This document shows, one piece after another, positions 8,626-21,127 of a stretch of DNA of 64,000 nucleotides; position 1 is the stretch's first letter, and every line of letters begins with the position of its first letter. The stretch lies in NCBI RefSeq assembly GCF_024171735.1, contig NZ_JAMTCH010000003.1, forward strand, positions 1,290,841 to 1,354,840. The letters run 5' to 3'. Below the pieces are notes generated by a model. It was not told where the DNA came from. It ran no database searches and was given only the letters and a program-made list of their open reading frames with translations. The stretch is from Prauserella alba (GTDB lineage Bacteria > Actinomycetota > Actinomycetes > Mycobacteriales > Pseudonocardiaceae). Both the position numbers and the translations under genes were made by a program.

Positions 8626-9794
8626 CGGGGCTCAGCGGGGCGGCGGCGATCGCCGGTATCGGTGCGACCGAGTTCTCCAAGGACTCCGGCCGTACGGAAC
8701 TGCGGCTCGCGACGGAGTGCGTGTCGGCGGCACTCGCCGACGCGGGGCTCGCACCGTCCGACGTGGACGGTCTGGTGACGTTCACGATGGACGGCAATGC
8801 GGAGATCGCCGTGGCGCGGGAGCTGGGCATTCCCGAGCTGACGTTCTTCAGCCGCATCCATTACGGCGGTGGTGCGGCCGCCGCGACGGTGCAGCAGGCG
8901 GCCATGGCCGTCGCGACCGGGGCGGCCGACGTGGTCGTGGCCTACCGCGCCTTCAACGAACGCTCCGGCAGGCGGTTCGGCCAGGTCTCCTCGGCGGTGG
9001 CCCAGCAGATCAACACCTCGGGCATCGACAACGGCTATCACTACCCGGTGGGGCTGGCGACCCCCGCGGCGACCGTCGCGATGGTGGCCCGGCGGTACCT
9101 GCACGACTACGGGGCCAGCAGTGAGGACTTCGGCAGGATCGCCGTCACGGCGCGCGCCCGCGCCGCGACCAACCCCCGCGCGTGGTTCCACGGCAAGCCG
9201 ATCACGCTCGCCGACCACCAGGCCTCCAAGTGGGTCGCCGAGCCGCTGCATCTGCTGGACTGCTGTCAGGAGAGCGACGGCGGGGTCGCGCTCGTCGTGA
9301 CGAGCGCGGAACGGGCCCGCGACCTGCGCATGCCGCCCGCGGTGGTTGCTGGAGCGGCCCAGGGGAGCGGGCCGGACCAGTACATCATGACCAGCTACTA
9401 CCGTGACGATCTCGCCGGCCTGCCCGAGATGGACGTCGTCGGACGGCAGCTGTGGCGCCAGTCGGGACTCGCGACGTCCGATGTGGACGTGGCCGTGCTG
9501 TACGACCACTTCACCCCGTACGTGCTGATGCAGCTGGAGGAACTCGGCTTCTGCGGTCGCGGCGAGGCGAAGGACTTCATCGCCGACGGCAGCCTGGAAC
9601 TGGACGGGCAGCTGCCGCTGAACCCGCACGGCGGGCAGCTGGGCGAGGCCTACATCCACGGGATGAACGGCATCGCGGAGGCGGTGCGGCAGCTGCGCGG
9701 CACCGCGGCCAACCAGGTGCCGCGAGCGGAGACAGCGCTGGTCACCGCGGGTACCGGCGTGCCGACCAGCGGCCTGGTGCTGACCGCGGCCTGA
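8622..9794 (+). CDS. ltp2: Steroid retro-aldolase Ltp2
   Basis: Thiolase-fold protein of 390 residues that performs the retro-aldol cleavage of 17-hydroxy-3-oxo-4-pregnene-20-carboxyl-CoA, giving androstenedione and propionyl-CoA. The fold is shown by GIGATEFSKDSGRTE at the N-terminus, DVDGLVTFTMD, and GGQLGEAYIHGMNG near the end. Tyr344 in this last motif sits where true thiolases have a catalytic loop and corresponds to a tyrosine described as needed in Ltp2 aldolases. The start overlaps chsH1 (ATGA). It is last in the operon and needs the DUF35 part of ChsH2 as partner. Confidence 0.92.
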   Translation: MTGLSGAAAIAGIGATEFSKDSGRTELRLATECVSAALADAGLAPSDVDGLVTFTMDGNAEIAVARELGIPELTFFSRIHYGGGAAAATVQQAAMAVATGAADVVVAYRAFNERSGRRFGQVSSAVAQQINTSGIDNGYHYPVGLATPAATVAMVARRYLHDYGASSEDFGRIAVTARARAATNPRAWFHGKPITLADHQASKWVAEPLHLLDCCQESDGGVALVVTSAERARDLRMPPAVVAGAAQGSGPDQYIMTSYYRDDLAGLPEMDVVGRQLWRQSGLATSDVDVAVLYDHFTPYVLMQLEELGFCGRGEAKDFIADGSLELDGQLPLNPHGGQLGEAYIHGMNGIAEAVRQLRGTAANQVPRAETALVTAGTGVPTSGLVLTAA

Positions 9795-9804
9795 CCCGCG
9801 TGTC

Positions 9805-9860
9805 CTGCGTTCGGACGCGCGGGTGCTGCGTTCGGACGCGCGGGTGCTGCGCTCGTGCGG
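9805..9860. repeat. 21-bp tandem repeat after ltp2
   Basis: Two exact copies of CTGCGTTCGGACGCGCGGGTG (9805-9825, 9826-9846) are followed by a degenerate partial third. Each copy can fold into a small hairpin. The repeat lies between the convergent ends of ltp2 and chsH3 and may serve as a terminator. Confidence 0.7.
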
Positions 9861-9944
9861 AGTTCGGCCACCGTGTCTCGGACCCGTGTCGGCCGCTCCC
9901 GCACCTGTCGATCGAGCGAGCGCGGGATCGGGCGTGGCCGCGGA

Positions 9945-10805
9945 TCAGGCCGGTTCGAGCACGGCGTCGGAGAGCACCGGGGCGTCGTCGCGGTCGAGCG
10001 ACGTCGCGGTGACCAGGACGCGGCCGCCCTCGTGCCACATGCGCACCCGCAACGTCTCGCCGGGCAGCACGATGCCGGCGAACTTCGCCGACCACGAGCC
10101 GACCGCCCTCGGGTCGCCGTCCAGGGCCGCGTCCGTGACGGCCTTGGCCACGACGCCGTACGTGCACAGGCCGTGCAGGATGGGTGCGTCGAATCCGGCC
10201 GCGCGGGCGAACGCGGGGTCCGAGTGGAGCGGGTTACGGTCACCGCACAGGCGGTAGAGCAGCGCTTGCTGCGGCAGCGTCGGCACGTCGACGAGGCGGT
10301 CCGGCTCGCGGTGCGGAGCCGGGGACCGGTCGGAGTCGCCCCGGTGGCCGCCGAATCCGCCTTCGCCACGGGCGAAGATGCTCGACCGCGCGGTCCACAG
10401 CGGATCACCCGCCTCGTCGATGACCTCGGTCTCCTGGACGATCACCGCGGCCTTGCCCTTGTCGAGCACGTCGGCGATGCGGCCGCGCGCCGTCGCCGTG
10501 CCGGACGTCGGTAACGGGCGGTGCGCGACGACCTGCTGCGTCCCGTGGACGACCTTCGCGAGATCGATGTCGATGCCGGGGAATCGCACCTCGGGCGGCT
10601 CGGTGGCGCGGACCGTGGCGGCGACGGTGGCGAACGTCGGCAGCACCCGCAGGTCGCTCTCGGTGGCATAGCGGAGTTCGCGGGGGTCGGTCGGTGCCGC
10701 ACCCGCGCCGAGCGCGAGGTGGTACAGCAGCACGTCGGAGGCGCTCCAGGTGAACGTGGTCTCGCCGAGGTCGGCGCCGATAGCGCGGCCGGGGTCGATG
10801 GGCAT
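9945..10805 (-). CDS. chsH3: MaoC-type double hot-dog enoyl-CoA hydratase ChsH3
   Basis: Hydratase of 286 residues, the same length as Rv3538, proposed to hydrate the enoyl-CoA of the long (isooctyl) steroid side chain. The hydratase-2 motif is LCGDRNPLHSDPAFARAAGF in the C-terminal hot-dog domain, with Asp and His as catalytic pair. The N-terminal hot-dog starts with SASDVLLYHLALGAG. The ATG at 10805 is preceded by GTAGGAG. It lies 11 bases after kshB and is the last gene of the kshA operon, so it links ring and side-chain degradation in one transcript. Confidence 0.88.
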   Translation of the reverse strand: MPIDPGRAIGADLGETTFTWSASDVLLYHLALGAGAAPTDPRELRYATESDLRVLPTFATVAATVRATEPPEVRFPGIDIDLAKVVHGTQQVVAHRPLPTSGTATARGRIADVLDKGKAAVIVQETEVIDEAGDPLWTARSSIFARGEGGFGGHRGDSDRSPAPHREPDRLVDVPTLPQQALLYRLCGDRNPLHSDPAFARAAGFDAPILHGLCTYGVVAKAVTDAALDGDPRAVGSWSAKFAGIVLPGETLRVRMWHEGGRVLVTATSLDRDDAPVLSDAVLEPA

Positions 10806-10816
10806 GACGCGGACTC

Positions 10817-11896
10817 CTACTCGTAGCTGATCGACACGTCGTCGGTGAGCGGTAGGGACTGACAGGCCAGCACGATGCCGTCGGCGATGTCGTCGGAGTC
10901 GAGCACCTCGTTGTTGAGCATCTTCACCTCGCCGGAGACGATCCGGCACGCGCAGGCGCTGCACTGTCCCTCGCGGCACGAGTACGGGGCGTCGCGGCCC
11001 GCGTCCAACAGGACGTCCAGCAGCCTGGCGCCGCGCGGCCAGGCGTGTTCGGTGGTCGTGCCGTCCAGGTCGACGCTCACCCGCGCGGGTGCCTCACCCT
11101 CGGCGGCCCCTGCGTCGTCGGCAGCGCCGCGCCCCGGGGTGTCCGCCGCGACATCGGCGGCCGAGCCCGTGGCCGGTTCGGCGCTGGCGAACGGATCGCC
11201 GCCGAGGGAGACGAACGTTTCGCGGTGGATCCGTGTCCGCGGGGTGCCCGCGGCCTTGGCCGCCGCGACGGCCGCACGCATGTACGGCGCGGGACCGCAG
11301 ACGAACGTGTCGCGACCGGCCAGCGGCTCCGCGAGCGGTGCCAGCCGCTCGGCCGTCGGCAGCCCCTGCAGCGTTTCCAGCCAGTGCACCACGGTGAGCC
11401 TGCCCGGATACGTCTCCTCGAGGTCGCGCAGTGCGCCCGCGAAGATCACCGCCGACTCGTCGGAGTTGGCGTACACCAGGGTCATCGACCCTGTCCCGTG
11501 GGCGAGCACGGACCGGACGATCGACAGCACCGGGGTGATGCCGCTGCCGCCGGCGAACAGTGCGAGGTCGGTGTCGAGGTCCGCGGGTGTGAAGACGCCG
11601 CTCGCGGGCAGGACGTCGAGTTCGTCGCCCGCGGCGACGTGGTCGCACAGCCAGTTCGAGGCGTAGCCGTCGCGCTTGACGGTGACCTGCGGGCGGTCCC
11701 CGGCCCCGGGGGAACTCGACAGCGAGTAGCAGCGTGCCACCGGCCCGCGCTCGTCCCCGGGGACGCGCACCGTGAGGAACTGGCCGGGCCGGTAGTCCAA
11801 TTCCGCGTCGAACACGATCGAGCGGGCCGCGGCGGTCTCGTCCACCACCTCGGCGACGCGGAGTCGCTGCACCCGCACCGTGCCGTCACCGCTCAT
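10817..11896 (-). CDS. kshB: 3-ketosteroid 9-alpha-hydroxylase reductase KshB
   Basis: NADH-dependent electron supplier for KshA. The 359-residue chain has an FAD-binding part (RCYSLSSSPG near residue 67), an NAD part (GSGITPVLSIV) and a C-terminal plant-type [2Fe-2S] ferredoxin domain with cysteines in CREGQCSACACR plus a fourth Cys in LACQSLPLTDD. An acidic/alanine linker joins the NAD and ferredoxin parts. Length matches mycobacterial KshB (358). The start overlaps the preceding small gene by 11 bases. Confidence 0.95.
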   Translation of the reverse strand: MSGDGTVRVQRLRVAEVVDETAAARSIVFDAELDYRPGQFLTVRVPGDERGPVARCYSLSSSPGAGDRPQVTVKRDGYASNWLCDHVAAGDELDVLPASGVFTPADLDTDLALFAGGSGITPVLSIVRSVLAHGTGSMTLVYANSDESAVIFAGALRDLEETYPGRLTVVHWLETLQGLPTAERLAPLAEPLAGRDTFVCGPAPYMRAAVAAAKAAGTPRTRIHRETFVSLGGDPFASAEPATGSAADVAADTPGRGAADDAGAAEGEAPARVSVDLDGTTTEHAWPRGARLLDVLLDAGRDAPYSCREGQCSACACRIVSGEVKMLNNEVLDSDDIADGIVLACQSLPLTDDVSISYE

Positions 11897-12299
11897 ACTC
11901 GAACGCTCCGTCCCGTTCGGCCGACGTGATGCTCTCGCGCAGGCGCTCGCACGTGCCGGCGCGTGCGGCGGGGACACCGCTCGCGACGCGTTCGGCCAGC
12001 ACCGGGCAGCTCGTGGCCGTGTCGGTGATCCACTGGATGCTCGTGTGTTCCGGGCTGTTCTTCTTGACCAGGACCGTCGTCGCACAGGCGTGGCAGGCGA
12101 CCGGGACGAGCCCCGCCGTGAGGAACTCCTCCCGGTCGGCGCGGGTCTGAGCGCGCACCGCCTCGGCGCGTGCCAAGGCGGCGGGCGTGCCGGCCTTCGA
12201 GGACGGAGCCGACGAGGACGCGGCGGCATGCGAAGAGGTGGCATGCGAGGAGGTGGCATGCGAGGAGGCAGGGCGCGAGGAGGCGGGGTCGGCGGTCAC
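11886..12299 (-). CDS. Uncharacterised four-cysteine protein between kshA and kshB
   Basis: A 137-residue protein of unknown function whose GTG start directly follows the kshA stop (TGAGTG) and whose end overlaps kshB by 11 bases, so it is translated with both oxygenase components. The first 45 residues are low-complexity Ser/Ala/His, encoded by short tandem repeats, so the true N-terminus may be shorter. The C-terminal 80 residues look folded and hold CHACATTVLVKK, a Cys in TSCPVLAE and a Cys in GTCERLRE. CxxC plus two single Cys could bind Zn or Fe. I do not recognise the family; a small accessory factor for Ksh is an inference from position only. Confidence 0.7.
   Translation of the reverse strand: MTADPASSRPASSHATSSHATSSHAAASSSAPSSKAGTPAALARAEAVRAQTRADREEFLTAGLVPVACHACATTVLVKKNSPEHTSIQWITDTATSCPVLAERVASGVPAARAGTCERLRESITSAERDGAFEYER
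12228..12290 (-). repeat. 15-bp tandem repeats at the 5' end of the small ksh gene
   Basis: Three near-identical copies of GCATGCGAGGAGGTG follow each other on the plus strand (around 12229-12273), with further degenerate GGAGG units. In the gene they encode Ser-Ser-His-Ala-Thr repeats. Confidence 0.75.
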
Positions 12300-13454
12300 T
12301 CAGGACACTCCCGCCTGGCCGGCCGCCTCCTGCTGTTGCCGGGCGAGGTTGTCGGCGACCTCCTGCTCCCAGGCCTGATTGGCCCGCGTGACGTCCACTT
12401 CGAACTCGAACCGCCGCGTCATGTCCTCGTCGATCTCGTCGACGTCCACATAGAACTGCTCGTACCAGCGGCGCAGCTGGTAGACGGGCCCGTCCTCCTC
12501 GCACAGCAGCGGGTTGTCGATGCGGGTCTTGTTCTTCCAGATCTCGACGTCCTGGAGGAAGCCCACGCCGACACCCTCCGCGAACTTCTGCGCGATCTTG
12601 TCGGCCTGGTTGTCGTCGATGCCCGGGGGTTTGCGCACCGCCACGCCCCACTGCAGCACGAACGACGTCGGGCTGACCGGGTAGTGGCAGTTGATGAGCA
12701 CCGTGTCGATCTTGATGCCCTTGTAGTCGTTGTGCAGCGTGTTGATCATGTATGCGGGGCCGTAGTACGAGGCCTCGGATTCGAGGAGGTTGTCCTCGCC
12801 GCCGTAGTTGGACGACATGCCCATGTCGGCGCGGCCCTTCGAATTGAGGTACTGCGAGGCGATGTGGCCTTCGAAGACGTTCTTGAAGTACGTCGGGATG
12901 CCGTAGTGGATGTAGAAGAAATGGGCCATGTCGACGACGTTGTCGACGATCTCGCGGCAGTTGGCGCCCTCGATGGTGACCGAGTCCCACGTCCAGTTGC
13001 TCCACTCGCCGGAGAAGATGCCGTCGATCCGCGGGATCGTCACCTCCTCGGGCGGCGGGTTGCCCTCGGGGTCGTGCCACACGAACAGCTGCTTGTTCTC
13101 CTGCAACGTCCGCCACGCGCGGGTGCGGGCGCGCAACGGAACTCGCTTCGCGTAGGGGATCGACTTGCACTTGCCGTCGCCGCCCCAGCGCCAGTCGTGG
13201 AACGGGCACGCGACCTCGTTGCCCTTGACCTCACCCTGAGTCAGGTCGCCGCCCATGTGACGGCAGTAGCCGTCGAGGACGTTGAGTTCGCCGTCGGCGC
13301 CCTGGAACACGACCAGTTTGGTGCCGAACGCGTGGACGGCGTGGGGCTCACCGTCGGCGAAGTGCTCGACGAGGCCGAGACAGTGCCAGCCGCGGGCGAA
13401 CCGTTCGGGCGGTGCGCCGACGTCGATCGTGCGGACCGAGCCTGCCTGCGTCAT
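12300..13454 (-). CDS. kshA: 3-ketosteroid 9-alpha-hydroxylase oxygenase KshA
   Basis: Rieske non-haem iron oxygenase that hydroxylates C9 of 3-ketosteroids, which leads to opening of ring B. The 384-residue protein has the Rieske ligands in YCRHMGG and CPFHDWRWGG (about residues 67-90) and the mononuclear Fe site in NVVDMAHFFYIHYG with two histidines. Length matches KshA of mycobacteria and rhodococci. The ATG at 13454 has GGAGG 7 bases upstream. It heads the operon kshA - small gene - kshB - chsH3 and is divergent from hsaA. Confidence 0.96.
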   Translation of the reverse strand: MTQAGSVRTIDVGAPPERFARGWHCLGLVEHFADGEPHAVHAFGTKLVVFQGADGELNVLDGYCRHMGGDLTQGEVKGNEVACPFHDWRWGGDGKCKSIPYAKRVPLRARTRAWRTLQENKQLFVWHDPEGNPPPEEVTIPRIDGIFSGEWSNWTWDSVTIEGANCREIVDNVVDMAHFFYIHYGIPTYFKNVFEGHIASQYLNSKGRADMGMSSNYGGEDNLLESEASYYGPAYMINTLHNDYKGIKIDTVLINCHYPVSPTSFVLQWGVAVRKPPGIDDNQADKIAQKFAEGVGVGFLQDVEIWKNKTRIDNPLLCEEDGPVYQLRRWYEQFYVDVDEIDEDMTRRFEFEVDVTRANQAWEQEVADNLARQQQEAAGQAGVS

Positions 13455-13578
13455 GACGAACCTCCAGCTATCCGGGCTGCTCTGCCCGTGGCTCACGCCC
13501 CGGCCCTCCCGCCGCTGGCCGGCGGGTGCGGAGCATGCCTGTCGTAGTGAATGACGGTCGACGACGCCTACCATAGAT

Positions 13579-13592
13579 GAGAACGTGTTCCA
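13579..13592. promoter_or_regulatory. KstR operator, kshA promoter
   Basis: GAGAACGTGTTCCA (TGGAACACGTTCTC on the minus strand) fits the KstR consensus at all but one fixed base. A TATGGT hexamer follows on the minus strand. It lies 124 bases before kshA, so this transcript should have a leader. Apart from this box and the hsaA box, the 351-base gap to hsaA holds nothing I recognise. Confidence 0.78.
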
Positions 13593-13728
13593 GTTCTAGC
13601 GGGGATCGGTGACCGGTTCCGGTGTCCGACGGGCAGGCGTGCGGGGGTGTACGGCGGTGATGCTCTCCTGGCGACCCCGCCTTCGGGGGATTTCTCCGCT
13701 GGTCAACGTCGGATGCAGTGACAAAAAC

Positions 13729-13742
13729 AAGAACGTGTTCTA
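13729..13742. promoter_or_regulatory. KstR operator and -10, hsaA promoter
   Basis: AAGAACGTGTTCTA fits KstR except for its first base. The final TA begins TAATCT (13741-13746), a plausible -10. The hsaA ATG is 63 bases further, with its own GAGGAAGG ribosome site. Confidence 0.82.
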
Positions 13743-13805
13743 ATCTGGCGGCAGTACACCGAGCAGGCCGGCCCCCGGGTTCGGCGGAGAAGGAACGAGG
13801 AAGGT

Positions 13806-17374
<3,569 letters not shown>

Positions 17375-17456
17375 CCCCGGACATCGGGCAGGCCGGCGTG
17401 AGGTGGCCGGCAACCACGGCTGCACCGGCGCCGCGCCGCGGCGATAGCCTGCAGCC

Positions 17457-18197
17457 ATGACGAAGGTTGCCGTGGTGACGGGCGCAGGGACAGGAATCGG
17501 CAGGCAGGTCGCGCGGGCGCTGCTCGACGACGGGTACGGCGTCGCGCTCGCCGGGCGCAGGCCGGAGCCGTTGCAGGAGGCCGCGGGCGATCACGCCGAG
17601 GCGCTGGTCGTGCCCACCGATGTCACCGATCCCGCGTCGGTCGCGGCGCTGTTCGACGCGGTCCGCGAGCGGTGGGGCCGCGTGGACGTGCTGTTCAACA
17701 ACGCGGGCACCACGGGCGCGCGGGGGTCGGTGGACACGCTGCCGGTCGAGGACTGGAAGGCGATCGTCGACGTCAACCTGACCGGCATGTTCCTGTGCGC
17801 CCAGCAGGCGGTGCGCGCGATGAAGGAGCAGTCCCCGCGCGGCGGGCGGATCATCAACAACGGATCGATCTCGGCGCACACGCCGCGGCCGGAGACTGTC
17901 GCCTACGCCGCCACCAAACACGCGCTGACCGGGCTCACCAAGTCGATCGCCCTCGACGGCAGGCCGCACGACATCGCGTGCGGGCAGATCGACATCGGCA
18001 ACGCGGCCACCGAACTGACCAGCGGTTTCTCCGACGTCGGCATGCCGCAGGCGGACGGCAGCCTCAAGCCGGAGCCGACGTTCGACGCTGCTCATGTCGC
18101 CGACGCGGTGCTGACCATGGTCCATCTGCCGCTGTCGGCGAACGTGCCGTTCCTGACGATCATGGCCAACGGCATGCCCTTCATCGGCCGCGGCTGA
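17457..18197 (+). CDS. Short-chain dehydrogenase/reductase
   Basis: NAD(P)-dependent SDR of 246 residues: dinucleotide motif TGAGTGIG at about 8-15, NNAG at about 82-85 and catalytic Tyr and Lys in YAATK near 149-153. It follows hsaB on the same strand after 82 bases and converges on fadA5. Its place in the cluster suggests a hydroxysteroid or hydroxyacyl-CoA dehydrogenase, but no KstR box lies directly upstream and the substrate is not shown by the sequence. The unusual [18 protein letters not shown] segment may shape the substrate pocket. Confidence 0.85.
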   Translation: MTKVAVVTGAGTGIGRQVARALLDDGYGVALAGRRPEPLQEAAGDHAEALVVPTDVTDPASVAALFDAVRERWGRVDVLFNNAGTTGARGSVDTLPVEDWKAIVDVNLTGMFLCAQQAVRAMKEQSPRGGRIINNGSISAHTPRPETVAYAATKHALTGLTKSIALDGRPHDIACGQIDIGNAATELTSGFSDVGMPQADGSLKPEPTFDAAHVADAVLTMVHLPLSANVPFLTIMANGMPFIGRG

Positions 18198-18257
18198 TCC
18201 GCGTGTGACCGGCTGATCACGGCCGGTCGCGCGCGGCCGGACCGGCCACGTCGATGT

Positions 18258-18296
18258 CCGCCCCGGGCGGAGGGGACGGCTCCCCGCCCGGGGCGG
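18258..18296. terminator. Bidirectional hairpin terminator
   Basis: A perfect 13 bp inverted repeat (18258-18270 with 18284-18296) separates the convergent SDR and fadA5 genes. Confidence 0.65.
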
Positions 18297-18299
18297 CGG

Positions 18300-19517
<1,218 letters not shown>

Positions 19518-19588
19518 TCAATGTGGCCACGGGACTCTTTCCTAGAGGGGTCATTCGGCGACTGTTCGTGATCAAGGTGATCCCAATC

Positions 19589-19615
19589 GATTCAGTAAAC
19601 GGGGTTCACTGAATC
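19589..19615. promoter_or_regulatory. Unassigned 27-bp palindrome between fadA5 and cyp125
   Basis: GATTCAGT and ACTGAATC form a perfect 8 bp inverted repeat around a centre that also contains AAC and GTT in mirror position, with a single mismatched pair. It is unlike the KstR boxes on either side in its outer arms and lies midway between them, so it may bind a second regulator. Confidence 0.5.
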
Positions 19616-19653
19616 TCTTCACCGAGTTAACGCCGTATGCTTCACTCGGCGAG

Positions 19654-19667
19654 TAGAACGAGTTCCA
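19654..19667. promoter_or_regulatory. KstR operator, cyp125 promoter
   Basis: TAGAACGAGTTCCA fits the KstR consensus. It lies 26 bases before the chosen cyp125 ATG and overlaps an earlier in-frame ATG at 19667, which argues against that earlier start. Confidence 0.85.
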
Positions 19668-19693
19668 TGACGCTGCTCGCGGAGGTCCGGCGC

Positions 19694-20920
19694 ATGACGA
19701 CGTCACTGTTGCCCGAAGGTTTCGACTTCACCGATCCCGATCTGCTCGCGCGGCGGCTGCCGCTCGACGAACTGGCGCTGCTGCGCCGCACCGCACCCGT
19801 GTGGTGGAACGACCAACCGCACAACGTGGCGGGCTTCGGCGACGACGGCTTCTGGGTGGTGACCCGCCTCGAAGACGTGAAGGCCGTGTCGAAGGACAGC
19901 GAGTTGTTCTCCTCGAGCGAGAAGACCGCGATCGTCCGCTTCGACGAGAACATGGACGAGGACGGCCTCAACGCCAACCGTCTCGTGCTGCTCAACATGG
20001 ACGCGCCGCAGCACACCAAACTGCGCAGGATCGTGTCCAAGGGCTTCACGCCGCGGGCGATCAACAAGCTCGAGGACGGATTGCGCGAACGCGCCCGGCA
20101 GATCGTCGCCGACGCGAAGGAGAAGGGCTCCGGCGACTTCGTACAGGACGTGGCCTGCGAACTGCCGTTGCAGGCGATCGCCGACCTGATCGGCATCCCG
20201 CAGGAGGACCGGCTGAAGATCTTCGACTGGTCCAACCAGATGATCGGCTACGACGACCCCGAGTACGACGTCGACCCGTTGACCGCCTCGGCCGAGCTCG
20301 TCAGTTACGCGTTCGCGATGGCGGAGGAGCGGCGGCAGAATCCCACCGACGACATCGTCACCAAGCTCGTGCAGGCCGATGTGGACGGTGAGTCGCTCGC
20401 CTCGGACGAGTTCGGCTTCTTCGTGATCCTGCTCGCGGTGGCCGGCAACGAGACGACCCGCAACGCCATCACCCACGGCATGAAGGCGTTCCTCGACCAC
20501 CCGCAGCAATGGGACCTCTACAAGCGCACCCGCCCGGACACGACCGCCGACGAGATCGTGCGCTGGGCGACACCGGTCGTGGCGTTCCAGCGCACGGCCA
20601 CTGCCGACACCGAGCTGGGCGGCCAGCACATCCGCAAGGGCGACCGCGTGGCGATGTTCTACAGCTCGGCCAACTTCGACCCCGAGGTGTTCGACGAACC
20701 GGAGACGTTCGACATCCTGCGTGACCCGAACCCGCACGTCGGCTTCGGTGGCACGGGGGCGCACTACTGCATCGGGGCGAACCTGGCGCGACTGGAGATG
20801 AATCTGATCTTCAATGCGATCGCCGACGCCATGCCGGACATCCGCGAGGTCGCGCAGCCGGAACGGCTGCGCTCGGGCTGGCTCAACGGCATCAAGCACT
20901 ACGAGGTCGCCTACGAGTAG
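19694..20920 (+). CDS. cyp125: Steroid C26/C27 monooxygenase CYP125
   Basis: Cytochrome P450 of 408 residues that oxidises the terminal methyl of cholesterol or cholestenone to the C26 (C27) acid, the first step of side-chain breakdown. Motifs are the I-helix AGNETTRNAITHG, the ExxR helix EIVRW, and the haem loop FGGTGAHYCIGANLARLE with the Cys ligand. The N-terminus PEGFDFTDPDLLARRLP is characteristic of the CYP125 family. The ATG at 19694 is used because GGAGG stands 8 bases before it and upstream ATGs fall in or before the operator. Electrons must come from a ferredoxin not seen in this window. Confidence 0.93.
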   Translation: MTTSLLPEGFDFTDPDLLARRLPLDELALLRRTAPVWWNDQPHNVAGFGDDGFWVVTRLEDVKAVSKDSELFSSSEKTAIVRFDENMDEDGLNANRLVLLNMDAPQHTKLRRIVSKGFTPRAINKLEDGLRERARQIVADAKEKGSGDFVQDVACELPLQAIADLIGIPQEDRLKIFDWSNQMIGYDDPEYDVDPLTASAELVSYAFAMAEERRQNPTDDIVTKLVQADVDGESLASDEFGFFVILLAVAGNETTRNAITHGMKAFLDHPQQWDLYKRTRPDTTADEIVRWATPVVAFQRTATADTELGGQHIRKGDRVAMFYSSANFDPEVFDEPETFDILRDPNPHVGFGGTGAHYCIGANLARLEMNLIFNAIADAMPDIREVAQPERLRSGWLNGIKHYEVAYE

Positions 20921-20939
20921 GCAGGCGAGCCGACCGCAG

Positions 20940-20991
20940 CCGCGCCCCGGGCCCCGCGCTGAACCACCGAGCGCGTGGGCCCGGGGCGCGG
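20940..20991. terminator. Long hairpin terminator after cyp125
   Basis: A perfect 15 bp GC-only arm pair (20940-20954 with 20977-20991) is extended by an inner 6 bp stem (20955-20960 with 20970-20975) after one bulged base. It stands 20 bases after the cyp125 stop. Confidence 0.75.
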
Positions 20992-20992
20992 T

Positions 20993-21055
20993 CGTGTTGC
21001 GCATTCCGGTGCCCGTGTTGCAGATTCCGGGGCTCGTGTTGTGGGTTCCGGGTGT
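20993..21055. repeat. 21-bp imperfect tandem repeat after cyp125
   Basis: Three units beginning CGTGTTG and containing TTCCGG follow at exact 21-base steps (20993, 21014, 21035). It lies between the convergent ends of cyp125 and ltp3. Confidence 0.7.
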
Positions 21056-21127
21056 GGGTCAGAGGGGCCACGTCGTGCGTGGCACCCGGTCCTCACCTGT
21101 GACCGGGAGCCACGCACGCCGCGACCG

